From contig NZ_CP064031.1 in NCBI RefSeq assembly GCF_049532895.1, positions 3,100,001 to 3,164,000 on the forward strand: 64,000 nt of DNA, given 5' to 3'. The translations under genes and the position numbers were made by a program. This document shows, piece after piece, positions 1 through 7,649 of this stretch; the first letter of the stretch is position 1, and each line of letters starts with the position of its first letter. The notes beneath the pieces are model-generated. The model searched no databases and was not told the origin of the DNA. It was given only the letters and a program-made list of their open reading frames with translations. The DNA comes from Dyella_B acidisoli. Its GTDB lineage: Bacteria; Pseudomonadota; Gammaproteobacteria; Xanthomonadales; Rhodanobacteraceae.

Positions 1-102
1 AAGCAGATCGGCCCTTCATCACATCTGTCGTTTTTGCTCGTGGCAGCGGCCGGAGAGTTCTGCTACAACGGCGCAGCAACGTATTGTGCGGAGAGGGGAA
101 TC

Positions 103-447
103 ATGTTCAAGCACCGTTACACCCTGCCCTTGCTGGCAGTCATGGCCCTCGGCGCCGGGCTGACCGTGTCGCAGACCACTCATGCTCAGGAAACGCTGAA
201 GCAACGCGTGCAGGAAGAGAACGGCATGCATCTGCCGGCACGCGGGATGAGCATGGAGCAGGTGGAGAAGCAGTACGGCGCCCCCACCCGCAAGCTTTCG
301 CCGCGCGGTGGTGACTCGGCCCGACATCCCACCATCAATCGTTGGGAATATGCCAATTTCATCGTGTACTTCGAGAAGAGCCATGTGATTCACGCGGTGT
401 TGAATACGCCGGCGGGGAACAATCGCGATCCGGGTACGGTGAATTGA
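103..447 (+). CDS. Small exported protein of unknown function
   Basis: This 114-residue protein has a clear N-terminal signal peptide: basic MFKHR, a hydrophobic stretch, and a cut near THAQE at about residue 27. It should therefore act in the periplasm or envelope. The mature part is short and polar, with the segment GMSMEQVEKQYGAP followed by a C-terminal region that predicts as beta strands. This resembles the SmpA/BamE-like fold, in which a helix with 'V...yG.P' precedes strands, but the similarity is only suggestive. The ATG at 103 was chosen because it begins the signal peptide and follows a GAGAGGGGAA ribosome-binding site. An upstream in-frame start at 34 would spoil the signal sequence. 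A palindromic repeat lies just downstream. Confidence 0.75.
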   Translation: MFKHRYTLPLLAVMALGAGLTVSQTTHAQETLKQRVQEENGMHLPARGMSMEQVEKQYGAPTRKLSPRGGDSARHPTINRWEYANFIVYFEKSHVIHAVLNTPAGNNRDPGTVN

Positions 448-457
448 TCGTCCCGCT

Positions 458-485
458 CGTCATTCCGGCCTTCGCCGGAATGACG
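458..485. repeat. Palindromic intergenic repeat (REP-like, family A)
   Basis: This is a near-perfect 28-bp palindrome whose arms read CGTCATTCCGGC and GCCGGAATGACG. Members of the same family, with varying centres but constant CGTCAT/ATGACG tips, occur at about 6404, 23582, 27011, 32448, 44263 and 56869. It sits directly after a gene, as REP elements often do. Confidence 0.8.
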
Positions 486-610
486 ATAGGCAAGAATGGA
501 CATCGTCAAACGCTAGCTGCCTCGCGCAATAGCTAGCAGCATCGTAAACTTCCCCACTTGCCTGCCCGGCCAATCGCTGGGCGCTTCTCCTTAGCGCGAG
601 TGTCGTCCCC

Positions 611-1648
611 ATGATCGATTCCAGCTTGCGCCTGCCGGCCGAATGGGAGCCGCAGGCCGCCGTTTTGATTGCCTGGCCGCATGCCGGTACCGATTGGGCC
701 GAACGGCTCGAACAGGTGGAATCCACCTACGCTGCCCTCGCTGCGGCAGTCACGCGGTTTCAGCCGCTGATCATTGTGGTGGCCGATGCAGACTTGCGCG
801 CACATGTGATCACGAAGCTGCAGAACACGACTGCCGATCTCTCGCGCATCCGTTTCGTTGAGCTGCCGTACGACGACACCTGGTTGCGCGATTCCGGCCC
901 GATCACGCTCCGCGGCGAGAACAACCATTTCCAGCTCACGGACTTTCGCTTCACCGGCTGGGGCGGCAAGTTCGGCGCAGAGCAGGATGATGCACTGATC
1001 GCTGGGTTGGTGACGGCCGGTGTGTTCGGCTCTGCCGAGCACAAGCGCATCGATTGGGCACTGGAAGGCGGCGGCATCGAAAGCGATGGTGCCGGCACCG
1101 TACTCACCACGTGGCGCTGCCTGGTGCAACGCCATCCGGAACAATCGCGCGAGGAAATGAGCGCTCTATTGCGTGACGGCCTGCATGCCAAGCGTGTGCT
1201 GTGGCTGGATTACGGCTATCTGGAAGGCGACGACACGGATGCGCACATCGACACCTTGGCGCGCTTCGCGCCGGGTGATCGCATCGTTTATCAAGCATGC
1301 GACGACGTTGCCGATGCGCATCACGCCGAACTGCAGCGCATGGGTGAAGAACTGGCCGCGTTGCGCACGCCGGATGGCAAACCGTACACGCTGTATCCGC
1401 TGCCTTGGGCCAAGCCGATCATCGACGAAGGCCGCAGGCTTGCTGCCTCCTATGCGAATTACTTGATCGTCAACGGTGCCGTGCTGGTTCCCGCTTATGG
1501 CGACACGGCCGATGACGAAGCCGCGCGCATCATCGGCGAAGCACATCCTGGGCGCACCGTGGTGCAGGTTCCTTGCCGCCCGCTGATCTGGCAGAACGGC
1601 AGCTTGCATTGCATCACCATGCAGTTGCCGGCCGGATTGGTAGGTTAG
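611..1648 (+). CDS. aguA: Agmatine deiminase
   Basis: The 345-residue protein hydrolyses agmatine to N-carbamoylputrescine and ammonia, the first step of the ADC route to putrescine in the cytoplasm. It belongs to the porphyromonas-type peptidyl-arginine/agmatine deiminase family. Visible family motifs are DDTWLRDSGP (residues 88-97), EGGGIESDG (152-160), the acidic/His stretch GDDTDAHID (206-214) and the C-terminal HC pair with catalytic Cys334 in GSLHC. Length is normal for bacterial AguA. The partner N-carbamoylputrescine amidase is encoded 1.66 kb downstream on the same strand, which supports the pathway assignment. The intervening AraC gene starts only 17 bases after this stop, so the two may be cotranscribed. 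Confidence 0.95.
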   Translation: MIDSSLRLPAEWEPQAAVLIAWPHAGTDWAERLEQVESTYAALAAAVTRFQPLIIVVADADLRAHVITKLQNTTADLSRIRFVELPYDDTWLRDSGPITLRGENNHFQLTDFRFTGWGGKFGAEQDDALIAGLVTAGVFGSAEHKRIDWALEGGGIESDGAGTVLTTWRCLVQRHPEQSREEMSALLRDGLHAKRVLWLDYGYLEGDDTDAHIDTLARFAPGDRIVYQACDDVADAHHAELQRMGEELAALRTPDGKPYTLYPLPWAKPIIDEGRRLAASYANYLIVNGAVLVPAYGDTADDEAARIIGEAHPGRTVVQVPCRPLIWQNGSLHCITMQLPAGLVG

Positions 1649-1665
1649 CTTTTACCTGACGATGG

Positions 1666-2418
1666 ATGAGCGTCGCGCTGCTTAATTTCTATGCCAGGCG
1701 CCGACAGCGCATGGCTGCCGTGCCATTTACCGCCTTCATCGTGGCGTGTATTCGGGCCGGACAGAAACGGCTTGCAGACGGCTCGCAGCGTGCAGCGGTC
1801 GATGCAGGCCACTACTTGGTAGTCACACCGGGCATGCTGCTCAACGTCGAAAATCTGCCGGCCAGTGATGGCCCCTACCTCTCCAGTTGCGTGACGGTAT
1901 CGCGCGAATTGCTGCTGGAACAAAAGTGGAGTGTGGACGCTGATCCGAGCACTTGGGCAGTGTTGTCGCCATCGCCCGTGCTGGACCAGGCTTTCGCGCA
2001 TGCCGAATTGGGGCTGCAGCAGGAGCTACCCCAGGCGGTGCTGGTACATCGCGTGCGGGAGCTGTTGGAGGCGCTGGCGCTGAGCGGCTTTCGTCCCACG
2101 CTAACGAACGAACCCACCGTCACCGAACGCGTGCGCCTGCTCCTTGCCGCGGCTCCAGAACAGACATGGCGCGCAGAGCCGATCGCTGAACAGTTGGCTA
2201 TGAGCGTGGCCACTTTGCGCCGCAAGTTGGCCGCAGAGAGCACCAGCTTTCGCGCCATCCTGGAAGAAGTGCGCTTATCGCACGCATTGACTTTGATTCA
2301 GACCACGACGCAGCCGCTCAAGCGTATTGCGGAAGATTGCGGCTATCTTTCCCCGTCGGGGTTCGCCACGCGCTTTCGGTTGCGCTTTGGCACCCTTCCT
2401 TCTGAATTGCGTGATTGA
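1666..2418 (+). CDS. AraC-family transcriptional regulator
   Basis: This 250-residue regulator has a poorly conserved cupin-like effector domain over the first ~130 residues. A C-terminal AraC/XylS double helix-turn-helix follows: first helix pair around IAEQLAMSVATLRRKLAAES, then a second ending in GYLSPSGFATRFRLRFGTLPSE. The N-terminal half resembles the AraC_N type, where the signal is sensed. It lies between aguA and aguB with only 17 bases separating it from aguA, so control of agmatine catabolism is an inference from position alone. The ATG at 1666 is used. An ATG at 1711 would remove residues that fit the sensor domain. Confidence 0.88.
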   Translation: MSVALLNFYARRRQRMAAVPFTAFIVACIRAGQKRLADGSQRAAVDAGHYLVVTPGMLLNVENLPASDGPYLSSCVTVSRELLLEQKWSVDADPSTWAVLSPSPVLDQAFAHAELGLQQELPQAVLVHRVRELLEALALSGFRPTLTNEPTVTERVRLLLAAAPEQTWRAEPIAEQLAMSVATLRRKLAAESTSFRAILEEVRLSHALTLIQTTTQPLKRIAEDCGYLSPSGFATRFRLRFGTLPSELRD

Positions 2419-2522
2419 ATTGCGTAGGTTGAGCGTTTCGGGCGATTGATTGCGCGCCACGTAGCAGGCTCGCTTCAAGCCCCTGCCTACCATGCCGGCA
2501 CTTCCAACGATGAGTGCCAACC

Positions 2523-3050
2523 ATGCTCCGCACGATTGCCGTCCTGTTCGCTGTCAGCACGTTTGCCGCGCATGCGGGTGATTTTTCCTTGCGCGTCGAT
2601 GCTGCCGATGCGTCAGGACATATTGCGCAGAAATACACCTTCAACGGCTTCGGCTGCACCGGCCAGAACCTGGCACCTGCCATGCATTGGCAAGGACAAC
2701 CGGCTAATACGCGCAGTTTTGCGGTAACGGTGTATGACCCGGATGCGCCGACCGGAAGCGGCTGGTGGCATTGGATGGTTCTTAACCTGCCAGCGTCTAC
2801 CAACGCATTGCCGGAAGGCGGAGTGCTGCCAGCAGGCGCTCACGGCGTACACAACGATTACGGCACCTCTACATGGGGCGGCCCCTGCCCGCCAGTTGGT
2901 GACAAGCCGCATCGCTACGTGTTTACGGTGTATGCGCTGGACGCGCCTAAGCTTGATGTGCCGGACAACGCAACGGCTGCGCTGGTGGGTTTCATGGTGC
3001 ACGGGCATGCGATTGGCAAGGCACAGCAGACGTTGACTTACGGTCGTTGA
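2523..3050 (+). CDS. YbhB/YbcL-family (PEBP-like) exported protein
   Basis: This 175-residue protein belongs to the phosphatidylethanolamine-binding (Raf kinase inhibitor-like) family. The diagnostic motif YDPDAP is followed by GSGWWHWMVLNLP, and the later segment YGTSTWGGPCPPVGD-HRY is the second conserved block of the ligand pocket. The start at 2523 (MLRTIAVLFA) gives a signal peptide cut after AHA. A GTG at 2514 is an alternative three codons earlier. The protein is therefore likely periplasmic. The molecular role of bacterial YbhB proteins is not settled, and its place between the agu genes may be incidental. Confidence 0.87.
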   Translation: MLRTIAVLFAVSTFAAHAGDFSLRVDAADASGHIAQKYTFNGFGCTGQNLAPAMHWQGQPANTRSFAVTVYDPDAPTGSGWWHWMVLNLPASTNALPEGGVLPAGAHGVHNDYGTSTWGGPCPPVGDKPHRYVFTVYALDAPKLDVPDNATAALVGFMVHGHAIGKAQQTLTYGR

Positions 3051-3072
3051 TCAATAAACGCAAGCTACACGC

Positions 3073-3190
3073 TCCCTCCCCTGCTTGCAGGGGAGGGTTG
3101 GGGTGGGTTTGCATGAGCTTGTCGCATTGCTCTAACTCATCGCGAGATTGCTTCACCCGACCCTACCTCCTCCGGCTTGCCGGAGGAGAA
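3073..3190. repeat. Intergenic palindromic repeats between the PEBP gene and aguB
   Basis: Two hairpin sequences lie here. The first is CCCTCCCCTGCTTGCAGGGG plus AGGG followed by TTGGGGTGGG at 3075-3107, which is family B, also seen near 16.3, 49.2, 50.8 and 54.5 kb. The second, at about 3167-3188, reads TCCTCCGGCTTGCCGGAGGA, and a degenerate copy occurs near 36.48 kb. No gene is evident between 3051 and 3307. Confidence 0.7.
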
Positions 3191-3307
3191 GAGAAAGCAT
3201 GGCCCCTACTACACGTAGGGAAGGGAAGTGCATCTCGCACTGCATTGTCATTCCCTGTCCCTTAAACTATGCGTTTCTCGCCCCACCGGCGATCAGGAAA
3301 CGCTCGC

Positions 3308-4198
3308 ATGACCCGCAAGACTCTCAAGGTCGCGCTGCTGCAGGAAACCCACCGCGGCAGCCGCGATGCCAATCTCGATGCTATCGAAACCGGCCTGCGC
3401 GAAGCCGCCGCGGCCGGTGTCGAGCTTGTGCTCCTGCAGGAGCTGCACAACGGTCCGTATTTCTGCCAACACGAATCGGTCAATGAATTCGACACGGCCG
3501 AAACGATTCCGGGCCACAGCACGGCGCGCATCGGCAAGCTGGCGGAGGAACTGAAGCTGGTGGTGGTGGCTTCGCTGTTCGAAAAACGCGCTGCGGGGCT
3601 GTATCACAACACTGCGGTGGTGTTCGATCGCTCCGCGACCATCGCTGGCAAATATCGCAAGATGCATATTCCGGATGATCCGGCGTTCTACGAGAAGTTC
3701 TATTTCACCCCAGGCGATCTGGGTTTCGAACCGATCGACACCTCGGTGGGCCGCCTGGGCGTGCTGGTGTGCTGGGATCAGTGGTATCCGGAAGCCGCGC
3801 GACTGATGGCGCTGGCCGGTGCGGAACTGTTGCTTTACCCCACCGCGATCGGCTGGGATCCCAATGACGATCAAGCCGAGAAGGATCGCCAGCGCGAAGC
3901 GTGGATCACTGTGCAGCGCGGCCACGCTGTAGCAAACGGCCTGCCTCTGCTGTCATGCAACCGCACCGGTTTCGAACCTGATCCGGCCGGCGTGGGCGCA
4001 GGCATCCAGTTCTGGGGCAGTAGCTTCGTGGCTGGCCCGCAGGGCGAGTTCCTGGCGCAGGCTGTTACTGACCAGCGCCAGCTGCTGGTGACCGAGATCG
4101 ATATGGCGCGCAGCGAACACGTGCGCCGCATCTGGCCGTTCCTGCGTGATCGACGCATTGATGCTTACGGTGATCTGCTGCGCCGTTTCCGCGATTGA
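3308..4198 (+). CDS. aguB: N-carbamoylputrescine amidase
   Basis: The 296-residue nitrilase-superfamily enzyme hydrolyses N-carbamoylputrescine to putrescine, CO2 and ammonia, completing the pathway begun by AguA. The Glu-Lys-Cys catalytic triad is visible: Glu45 in LLQELHNGPYFCQ, Lys118 in YRKMHIPDDP and Cys155 in VLVCWDQWYPEAAR. The last motif is typical of AguB rather than of general nitrilases. The ATG at 3308 was chosen over an earlier in-frame start at 3269 because the family starts a few residues before the KVALLQ strand. aguA lies upstream on the same strand. Length is normal. Confidence 0.95.
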   Translation: MTRKTLKVALLQETHRGSRDANLDAIETGLREAAAAGVELVLLQELHNGPYFCQHESVNEFDTAETIPGHSTARIGKLAEELKLVVVASLFEKRAAGLYHNTAVVFDRSATIAGKYRKMHIPDDPAFYEKFYFTPGDLGFEPIDTSVGRLGVLVCWDQWYPEAARLMALAGAELLLYPTAIGWDPNDDQAEKDRQREAWITVQRGHAVANGLPLLSCNRTGFEPDPAGVGAGIQFWGSSFVAGPQGEFLAQAVTDQRQLLVTEIDMARSEHVRRIWPFLRDRRIDAYGDLLRRFRD

Positions 4199-4305
4199 CT
4201 TCGCCCGACCCTCTCCTTGATGGGACGAGGGTCAAAAAGCCAGCTTGCACTAGACGCCCCAAGTCTCCATGCTGGGTAACTCCCACCCCTGCCGTACCCC
4301 ATTGC

Positions 4306-5538
4306 ATGAGCGTCTCCGAAACCGGTCTCCGTCCTACGCCTGACCTCAACGCCCAGCCGATCGAACGCGTGCAGCGCGATGGGGTGGAATACGTGGTGTT
4401 GGGCACCGCGCACGTATCGCGCACCAGCGTGGAGGCGGTGCAGACGCTGCTCGCCAATGAATCGTTCAACGCCATCGCGGTTGAACTGTGTGAAAGCCGC
4501 GCGCAGGGCATGCGCGATCCGGAAGCTTTCAAGCAGATGGATCTGTTCCGGGTGATTCGCGAAGGCAAAGCCGGCATGGTGGCGGCGAGCTTGGTGCTCT
4601 CCACCTTCCAGAAGCGTCTGGCCGATCAATACGGCATCCAGCCCGGCGCCGAAATGAAAGCAGCGATGGATGGCGCCACCGAACTCGATGTACCGCTGTG
4701 GCTGATCGATCGCGAGGTAGGTACCACGCTCAAGCGCGCCTGGCACAGCGTTGGCATATGGCAACGCTTCGGCTTGCTCGGTGGCCTGCTGGCCAGCGTA
4801 TTCGAACGCGAAACGATCGATGAGAAGGAAATCGAAAAACTCAAGCAAGGCGACATGCTGGAAAGCGCCTTCAGCGAGTTCGCCACCGAATCGGCGCCGC
4901 TGTATCGCAGCTTGATCGCCGAGCGCGACGCTTACATGGCAGCGCGTCTGCGTGAGGAAGCCGGGCGCTCGGTCACGGCCAATCCGTGCAAGGTGTTGGT
5001 GGTGATCGGTGCGGGCCACTTGAAAGGCCTGTGCGAGCACTTGCGCATCCAGCAAGCGGACCCGAGCGTGACAGTCTCGGAATTGGCACAAACACCACCG
5101 AAAGCGCGATGGCCGAAATGGCTCGCCGTTGGCTTGGTGCTGCTGATATTCGCTGCGATCGGCTACGCCTTCCATCGCAGTCCAACGCTGGGTACGCAAG
5201 CCCTGCGTGACTGGGTACTGTTCACCGGCGGGTTCGCCGCATTAGGCGCGCTATTGGCGCGTGCACATCCTTTGAGCATTCTCGCTGCGTTCGTCGCTGC
5301 GCCAATCAAGCCGTTTCGCCCTGGCATTCCCGCCGGCGGCATCAGTGCGATGGCGGAAGTGTGGGTACGCCGGCCGCGCGTGGCGGATTTCGAAAGCCTG
5401 CGCGACGACATCGTGCACTGGAGCGGTTGGTGGACTAACCGCGTGGCACGCACGCTGCTCAACTTCTTCCTGGTGAGCATGGGCACCATTGTCGGCGAGT
5501 ACACCGCAGGCATCCACATCATCAAAAGCCTGTTCTGA
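4306..5538 (+). CDS. TraB/PrgY-family membrane protein
   Basis: This 410-residue protein has an N-terminal TraB domain (motif VVLGTAHVSRTSVEAV at residues ~28-43, then AVELCESRAQGM). The family is related to the GumN/Tiki fold and to enterococcal pheromone-shutdown protein TraB. Family members carry a conserved GxxH and Glu that suggest a metal-dependent protease-like core, but activity in this lineage is unproven. The C-terminal third has about four hydrophobic segments, for example WLAVGLVLLIFAAIGYAF and a final segment near LLNFFLVSMGTIVGEY, so it should be an inner-membrane protein. The start at 4306 gives a normal N terminus; an upstream in-frame start at 4195 overlaps aguB and adds low-complexity sequence. 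Confidence 0.85.
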   Translation: MSVSETGLRPTPDLNAQPIERVQRDGVEYVVLGTAHVSRTSVEAVQTLLANESFNAIAVELCESRAQGMRDPEAFKQMDLFRVIREGKAGMVAASLVLSTFQKRLADQYGIQPGAEMKAAMDGATELDVPLWLIDREVGTTLKRAWHSVGIWQRFGLLGGLLASVFERETIDEKEIEKLKQGDMLESAFSEFATESAPLYRSLIAERDAYMAARLREEAGRSVTANPCKVLVVIGAGHLKGLCEHLRIQQADPSVTVSELAQTPPKARWPKWLAVGLVLLIFAAIGYAFHRSPTLGTQALRDWVLFTGGFAALGALLARAHPLSILAAFVAAPIKPFRPGIPAGGISAMAEVWVRRPRVADFESLRDDIVHWSGWWTNRVARTLLNFFLVSMGTIVGEYTAGIHIIKSLF

Positions 5539-5540
5539 CT

Positions 5541-5574
5541 TGCCGCAGCGCGGCATGTGCTGCGCGGCTTTTTG
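5541..5574 (+). terminator. Probable rho-independent terminator
   Basis: A GC-rich hairpin (left GCCGCAGCGC, right GCTGCGCGGC, with a small bulge) is followed by TTTTT three bases after the stop of the TraB-family gene. Confidence 0.6.
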
Positions 5575-5678
5575 TCGCTCCCCATGCGGTTGCCGTCCCA
5601 TTGTGACGGCTCTGGAGCAACCTCTATACTCGGCCGAGTACGTTGCACGCATCCGCTGGAACCTCGGGGATCCTCTTG

Positions 5679-6008
5679 ATGATTCGATTGCAATTGTTTG
5701 GCCTGGCAACCGCCGCGGCGCTTTTGATGTGCTCCGGCTCAGTTCACGCGACAGGGGATAAAGCCAACGGCCGCACCCTTGTCTATACCTGCAATGGTTG
5801 CCACGGCATTCCCGGCACCAACAACGCTTATCCGCAGTATCCGGTGCCGAAAATCGCCGGGCAGAACGAGCAATATCTGATCAACGCGCTGCATGGATAC
5901 AAGTCGGGCGACCGCTCGCACCCGACCATGGTGGCGCAGGCGCAAAGCCTCTCCGACCAGGAGATCCAGGACATTGCCGCCTATCTCTCCAGCGTTGCCT
6001 CGAAGTAA
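5679..6008 (+). CDS. Monohaem c-type cytochrome, exported
   Basis: The 109-residue protein has a signal peptide (MIRLQLFGLATAAALLMC, cut near VHA-TG) and one haem c site, CNGCH at residues 38-42. Met84 in HPTMVAQA is the likely sixth ligand, and the C-terminal helix QEIQDIAAYLSS is typical of class I cytochrome c. It should be a periplasmic electron carrier of the c4/c5 half-domain type. The ATG at 5679 starts the signal peptide; a TTG at 5643 is rejected. A second related cytochrome starts 22 bases after this stop. The two single-domain proteins together resemble the two halves of dihaem cytochrome c4. Confidence 0.9.
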   Translation: MIRLQLFGLATAAALLMCSGSVHATGDKANGRTLVYTCNGCHGIPGTNNAYPQYPVPKIAGQNEQYLINALHGYKSGDRSHPTMVAQAQSLSDQEIQDIAAYLSSVASK

Positions 6009-6030
6009 CAGCCCCAAGGATTCCAACTGC

Positions 6031-6381
6031 ATGAAACGCGCGCTCACGCTGCTCTCGTTCGGTATGGCTCTTGCGCTGGCTTCGGCGCCACTGCTCGCAA
6101 GTGGTAATGCTGCCGATGGCAAAACCAAGGCTGCGGCCTGCTTTGCCTGTCATGGCGCCGACGGCAACGCCGTCGATCCGCAATACCCGCGTCTGGCTGG
6201 CCAATACAACGGTTACATCCAGCAGGTGCTGCACGAATACAAAGATGGTCGTCGCAGCAATCCCATCATGAAAGGATTTACGGCCACGCTGTCCGATCAG
6301 GATATCCAGGATATCGCTGCGTATTACTCGTCGTTGCCGACGAAGCTTGATACGTTGAAGGGGCACGTGCAGGGCGATTGA
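6031..6381 (+). CDS. Monohaem c-type cytochrome, exported
   Basis: The 116-residue protein has a signal peptide cut after LLASG at about residue 25 and the haem-binding motif CFACH (residues 37-41). The probable distal ligand is Met80 in NPIMKGF, and the C-terminal helix is DQDIQDIAAYYSSLP. It is homologous to the preceding cytochrome (shared pattern of haem site, P-x-L/I-AGQ, HxYKxGxRS), pointing to a tandem duplication. The two genes are separated by 22 bases and form an operon. It is likely soluble and periplasmic, passing electrons to a terminal oxidase; the partner is not visible here. Confidence 0.9.
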   Translation: MKRALTLLSFGMALALASAPLLASGNAADGKTKAAACFACHGADGNAVDPQYPRLAGQYNGYIQQVLHEYKDGRRSNPIMKGFTATLSDQDIQDIAAYYSSLPTKLDTLKGHVQGD

Positions 6382-6403
6382 TCACGCCCCGCCTCACTCT
6401 GTC

Positions 6404-6511
6404 GTCATTCCCGCGAAAGCGGGAATCCAATTTGCTTTGATGGTTAAGCGTAAAGATGGATTGACCAGCATTCGCTGTTGAAAAGCGCCTCCGCTTTCGC
6501 GGGAATGACGG
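6404..6511. repeat. Facing pair of REP-like palindromes (family A)
   Basis: GTCATTCCCGCGAAAGCGGG (6404 onward) and its inverse CGCTTTCGCGGGAATGAC (ending at 6510) face each other across about 65 bp. This is the paired BIME-like arrangement also seen at 23.6, 27.0 and 56.9 kb. It lies between convergent genes. Confidence 0.85.
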
Positions 6512-6557
6512 CCCTGAGGGATAAGCGAAGTTGCGGTGCGATGGACGCTTTACCGCA

Positions 6558-7166
6558 TCAACCCATCGCGGATTGACCTTCCTTCTTGCTGTAATACGGA
6601 TTCGCACCGCCCTTGTGATCCGTCGCATCACGCACGGCGGTGATTTCCGGCACACGTTCGCGCAACGTTTTTTCTACGCCATGCTTGAGTGTGACGTCGA
6701 CCATGCCGCAACCGTGGCAACCGCCGCCGAACTGCAGCACGACCACGCCGTCAGCATCGACTTCGAGCAAGCTCACGCGACCGCCGTGTGCGGCAATGCG
6801 TGGATTCACTTCTGCCTCGAGCACATAACGCACGCGCTCTACCAAGCCGGCGTCCATGCCTGGCAAGTCGCCCTTGATCTTCGGCGCACGGATGTTGAGC
6901 TGGCCACCGGTCTGGTTGGGCTCGTAATCGATGGTGGCGTTTTCCAGCCAACGCGCACTGTCACCTTCGATGTAGAAGTTGAAACCTTGGCACTCGACCG
7001 TCCATTCGTTACCGCTGAGTTCTGGCGGCTCGCAGAATTCCAGTTCGCAGTCTGCAGCCGGTGTGCCAGGGGACGTGACGCGCAGGCGAATGCCCAGCCC
7101 ATCGATGCCTTGCTGGGCGAGTAGGCGCAGAAAATGCTGCTGCGCGCGTTCGGAAATCTCGATCAT
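6558..7166 (-). CDS. nfuA: Fe/S biogenesis protein NfuA
   Basis: The 202-residue cytoplasmic protein carries 4Fe-4S clusters to target apoproteins. It has the two-domain gammaproteobacterial architecture: a degenerate A-type (IscA-like) domain over the first ~100 residues, in which the cluster cysteines are not conserved as in true A-type carriers, and a C-terminal Nfu domain with the cluster-binding motif GGGCHGCGMVDVTL (Cys150 and Cys153). The start at 7166 (MIEISERAQQHF) matches the family; an 11-codon upstream extension does not. Confidence 0.95.
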   Translation of the reverse strand: MIEISERAQQHFLRLLAQQGIDGLGIRLRVTSPGTPAADCELEFCEPPELSGNEWTVECQGFNFYIEGDSARWLENATIDYEPNQTGGQLNIRAPKIKGDLPGMDAGLVERVRYVLEAEVNPRIAAHGGRVSLLEVDADGVVVLQFGGGCHGCGMVDVTLKHGVEKTLRERVPEITAVRDATDHKGGANPYYSKKEGQSAMG

Positions 7167-7307
7167 GCCTGCTCCGCAACTACCAATTTGACGGCCCACA
7201 CAGGGCGGGCTCTATACCGCACCATTTTAGTCCTGTTTCTTCACGAATGTCCGAATGGATCGTTTTCGCGTACAGTCTCCGCGTTTGAGCGAACGATGGA
7301 GATCGCC

Positions 7308-7649
7308 ATGACTGCCCTTCCGCTATCCGCCCAGCACTGCCAACCGCGCAAGGGCAAAGAACACGCTCTGGACGAGGCGGCGGTTGGCGCGCTGCTGCCG
7401 CTGGTGCCTGGTTGGAAGCTCAGCGCCCAAGGTGATGCGCTGGTGAAAGATTTCCGCTTCGAAAACTTCCATCACACGCTGGGTTTCATTAACGCGGTGG
7501 GTTTCATGGCCAACCACGAGGATCACCATCCGGATATCGAGGCAGGCTACGGTCATTGCAAGCTGCGGTGGTCTACGCATGACGTAGGCGGTCTGTCGCT
7601 GAACGATTTCGTTTGCGCCGCGCGCGTCGACGCTCTGCTCGAACGTTGA
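7308..7649 (+). CDS. phhB: 4a-hydroxytetrahydrobiopterin dehydratase
   Basis: The 113-residue enzyme (pterin-4a-carbinolamine dehydratase) regenerates the pterin cofactor after aromatic amino acid hydroxylation. The signature HEDHHPDI (residues 70-77) contains the active-site histidines, and GLSLNDFVCAARVD is the conserved C-terminal helix. The ATG at 7308 has a GGAG site six bases upstream; an ATG at 7296 would overlap that site. No phenylalanine hydroxylase gene is seen nearby. The stop overlaps the start of the next gene. Confidence 0.92.
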   Translation: MTALPLSAQHCQPRKGKEHALDEAAVGALLPLVPGWKLSAQGDALVKDFRFENFHHTLGFINAVGFMANHEDHHPDIEAGYGHCKLRWSTHDVGGLSLNDFVCAARVDALLER

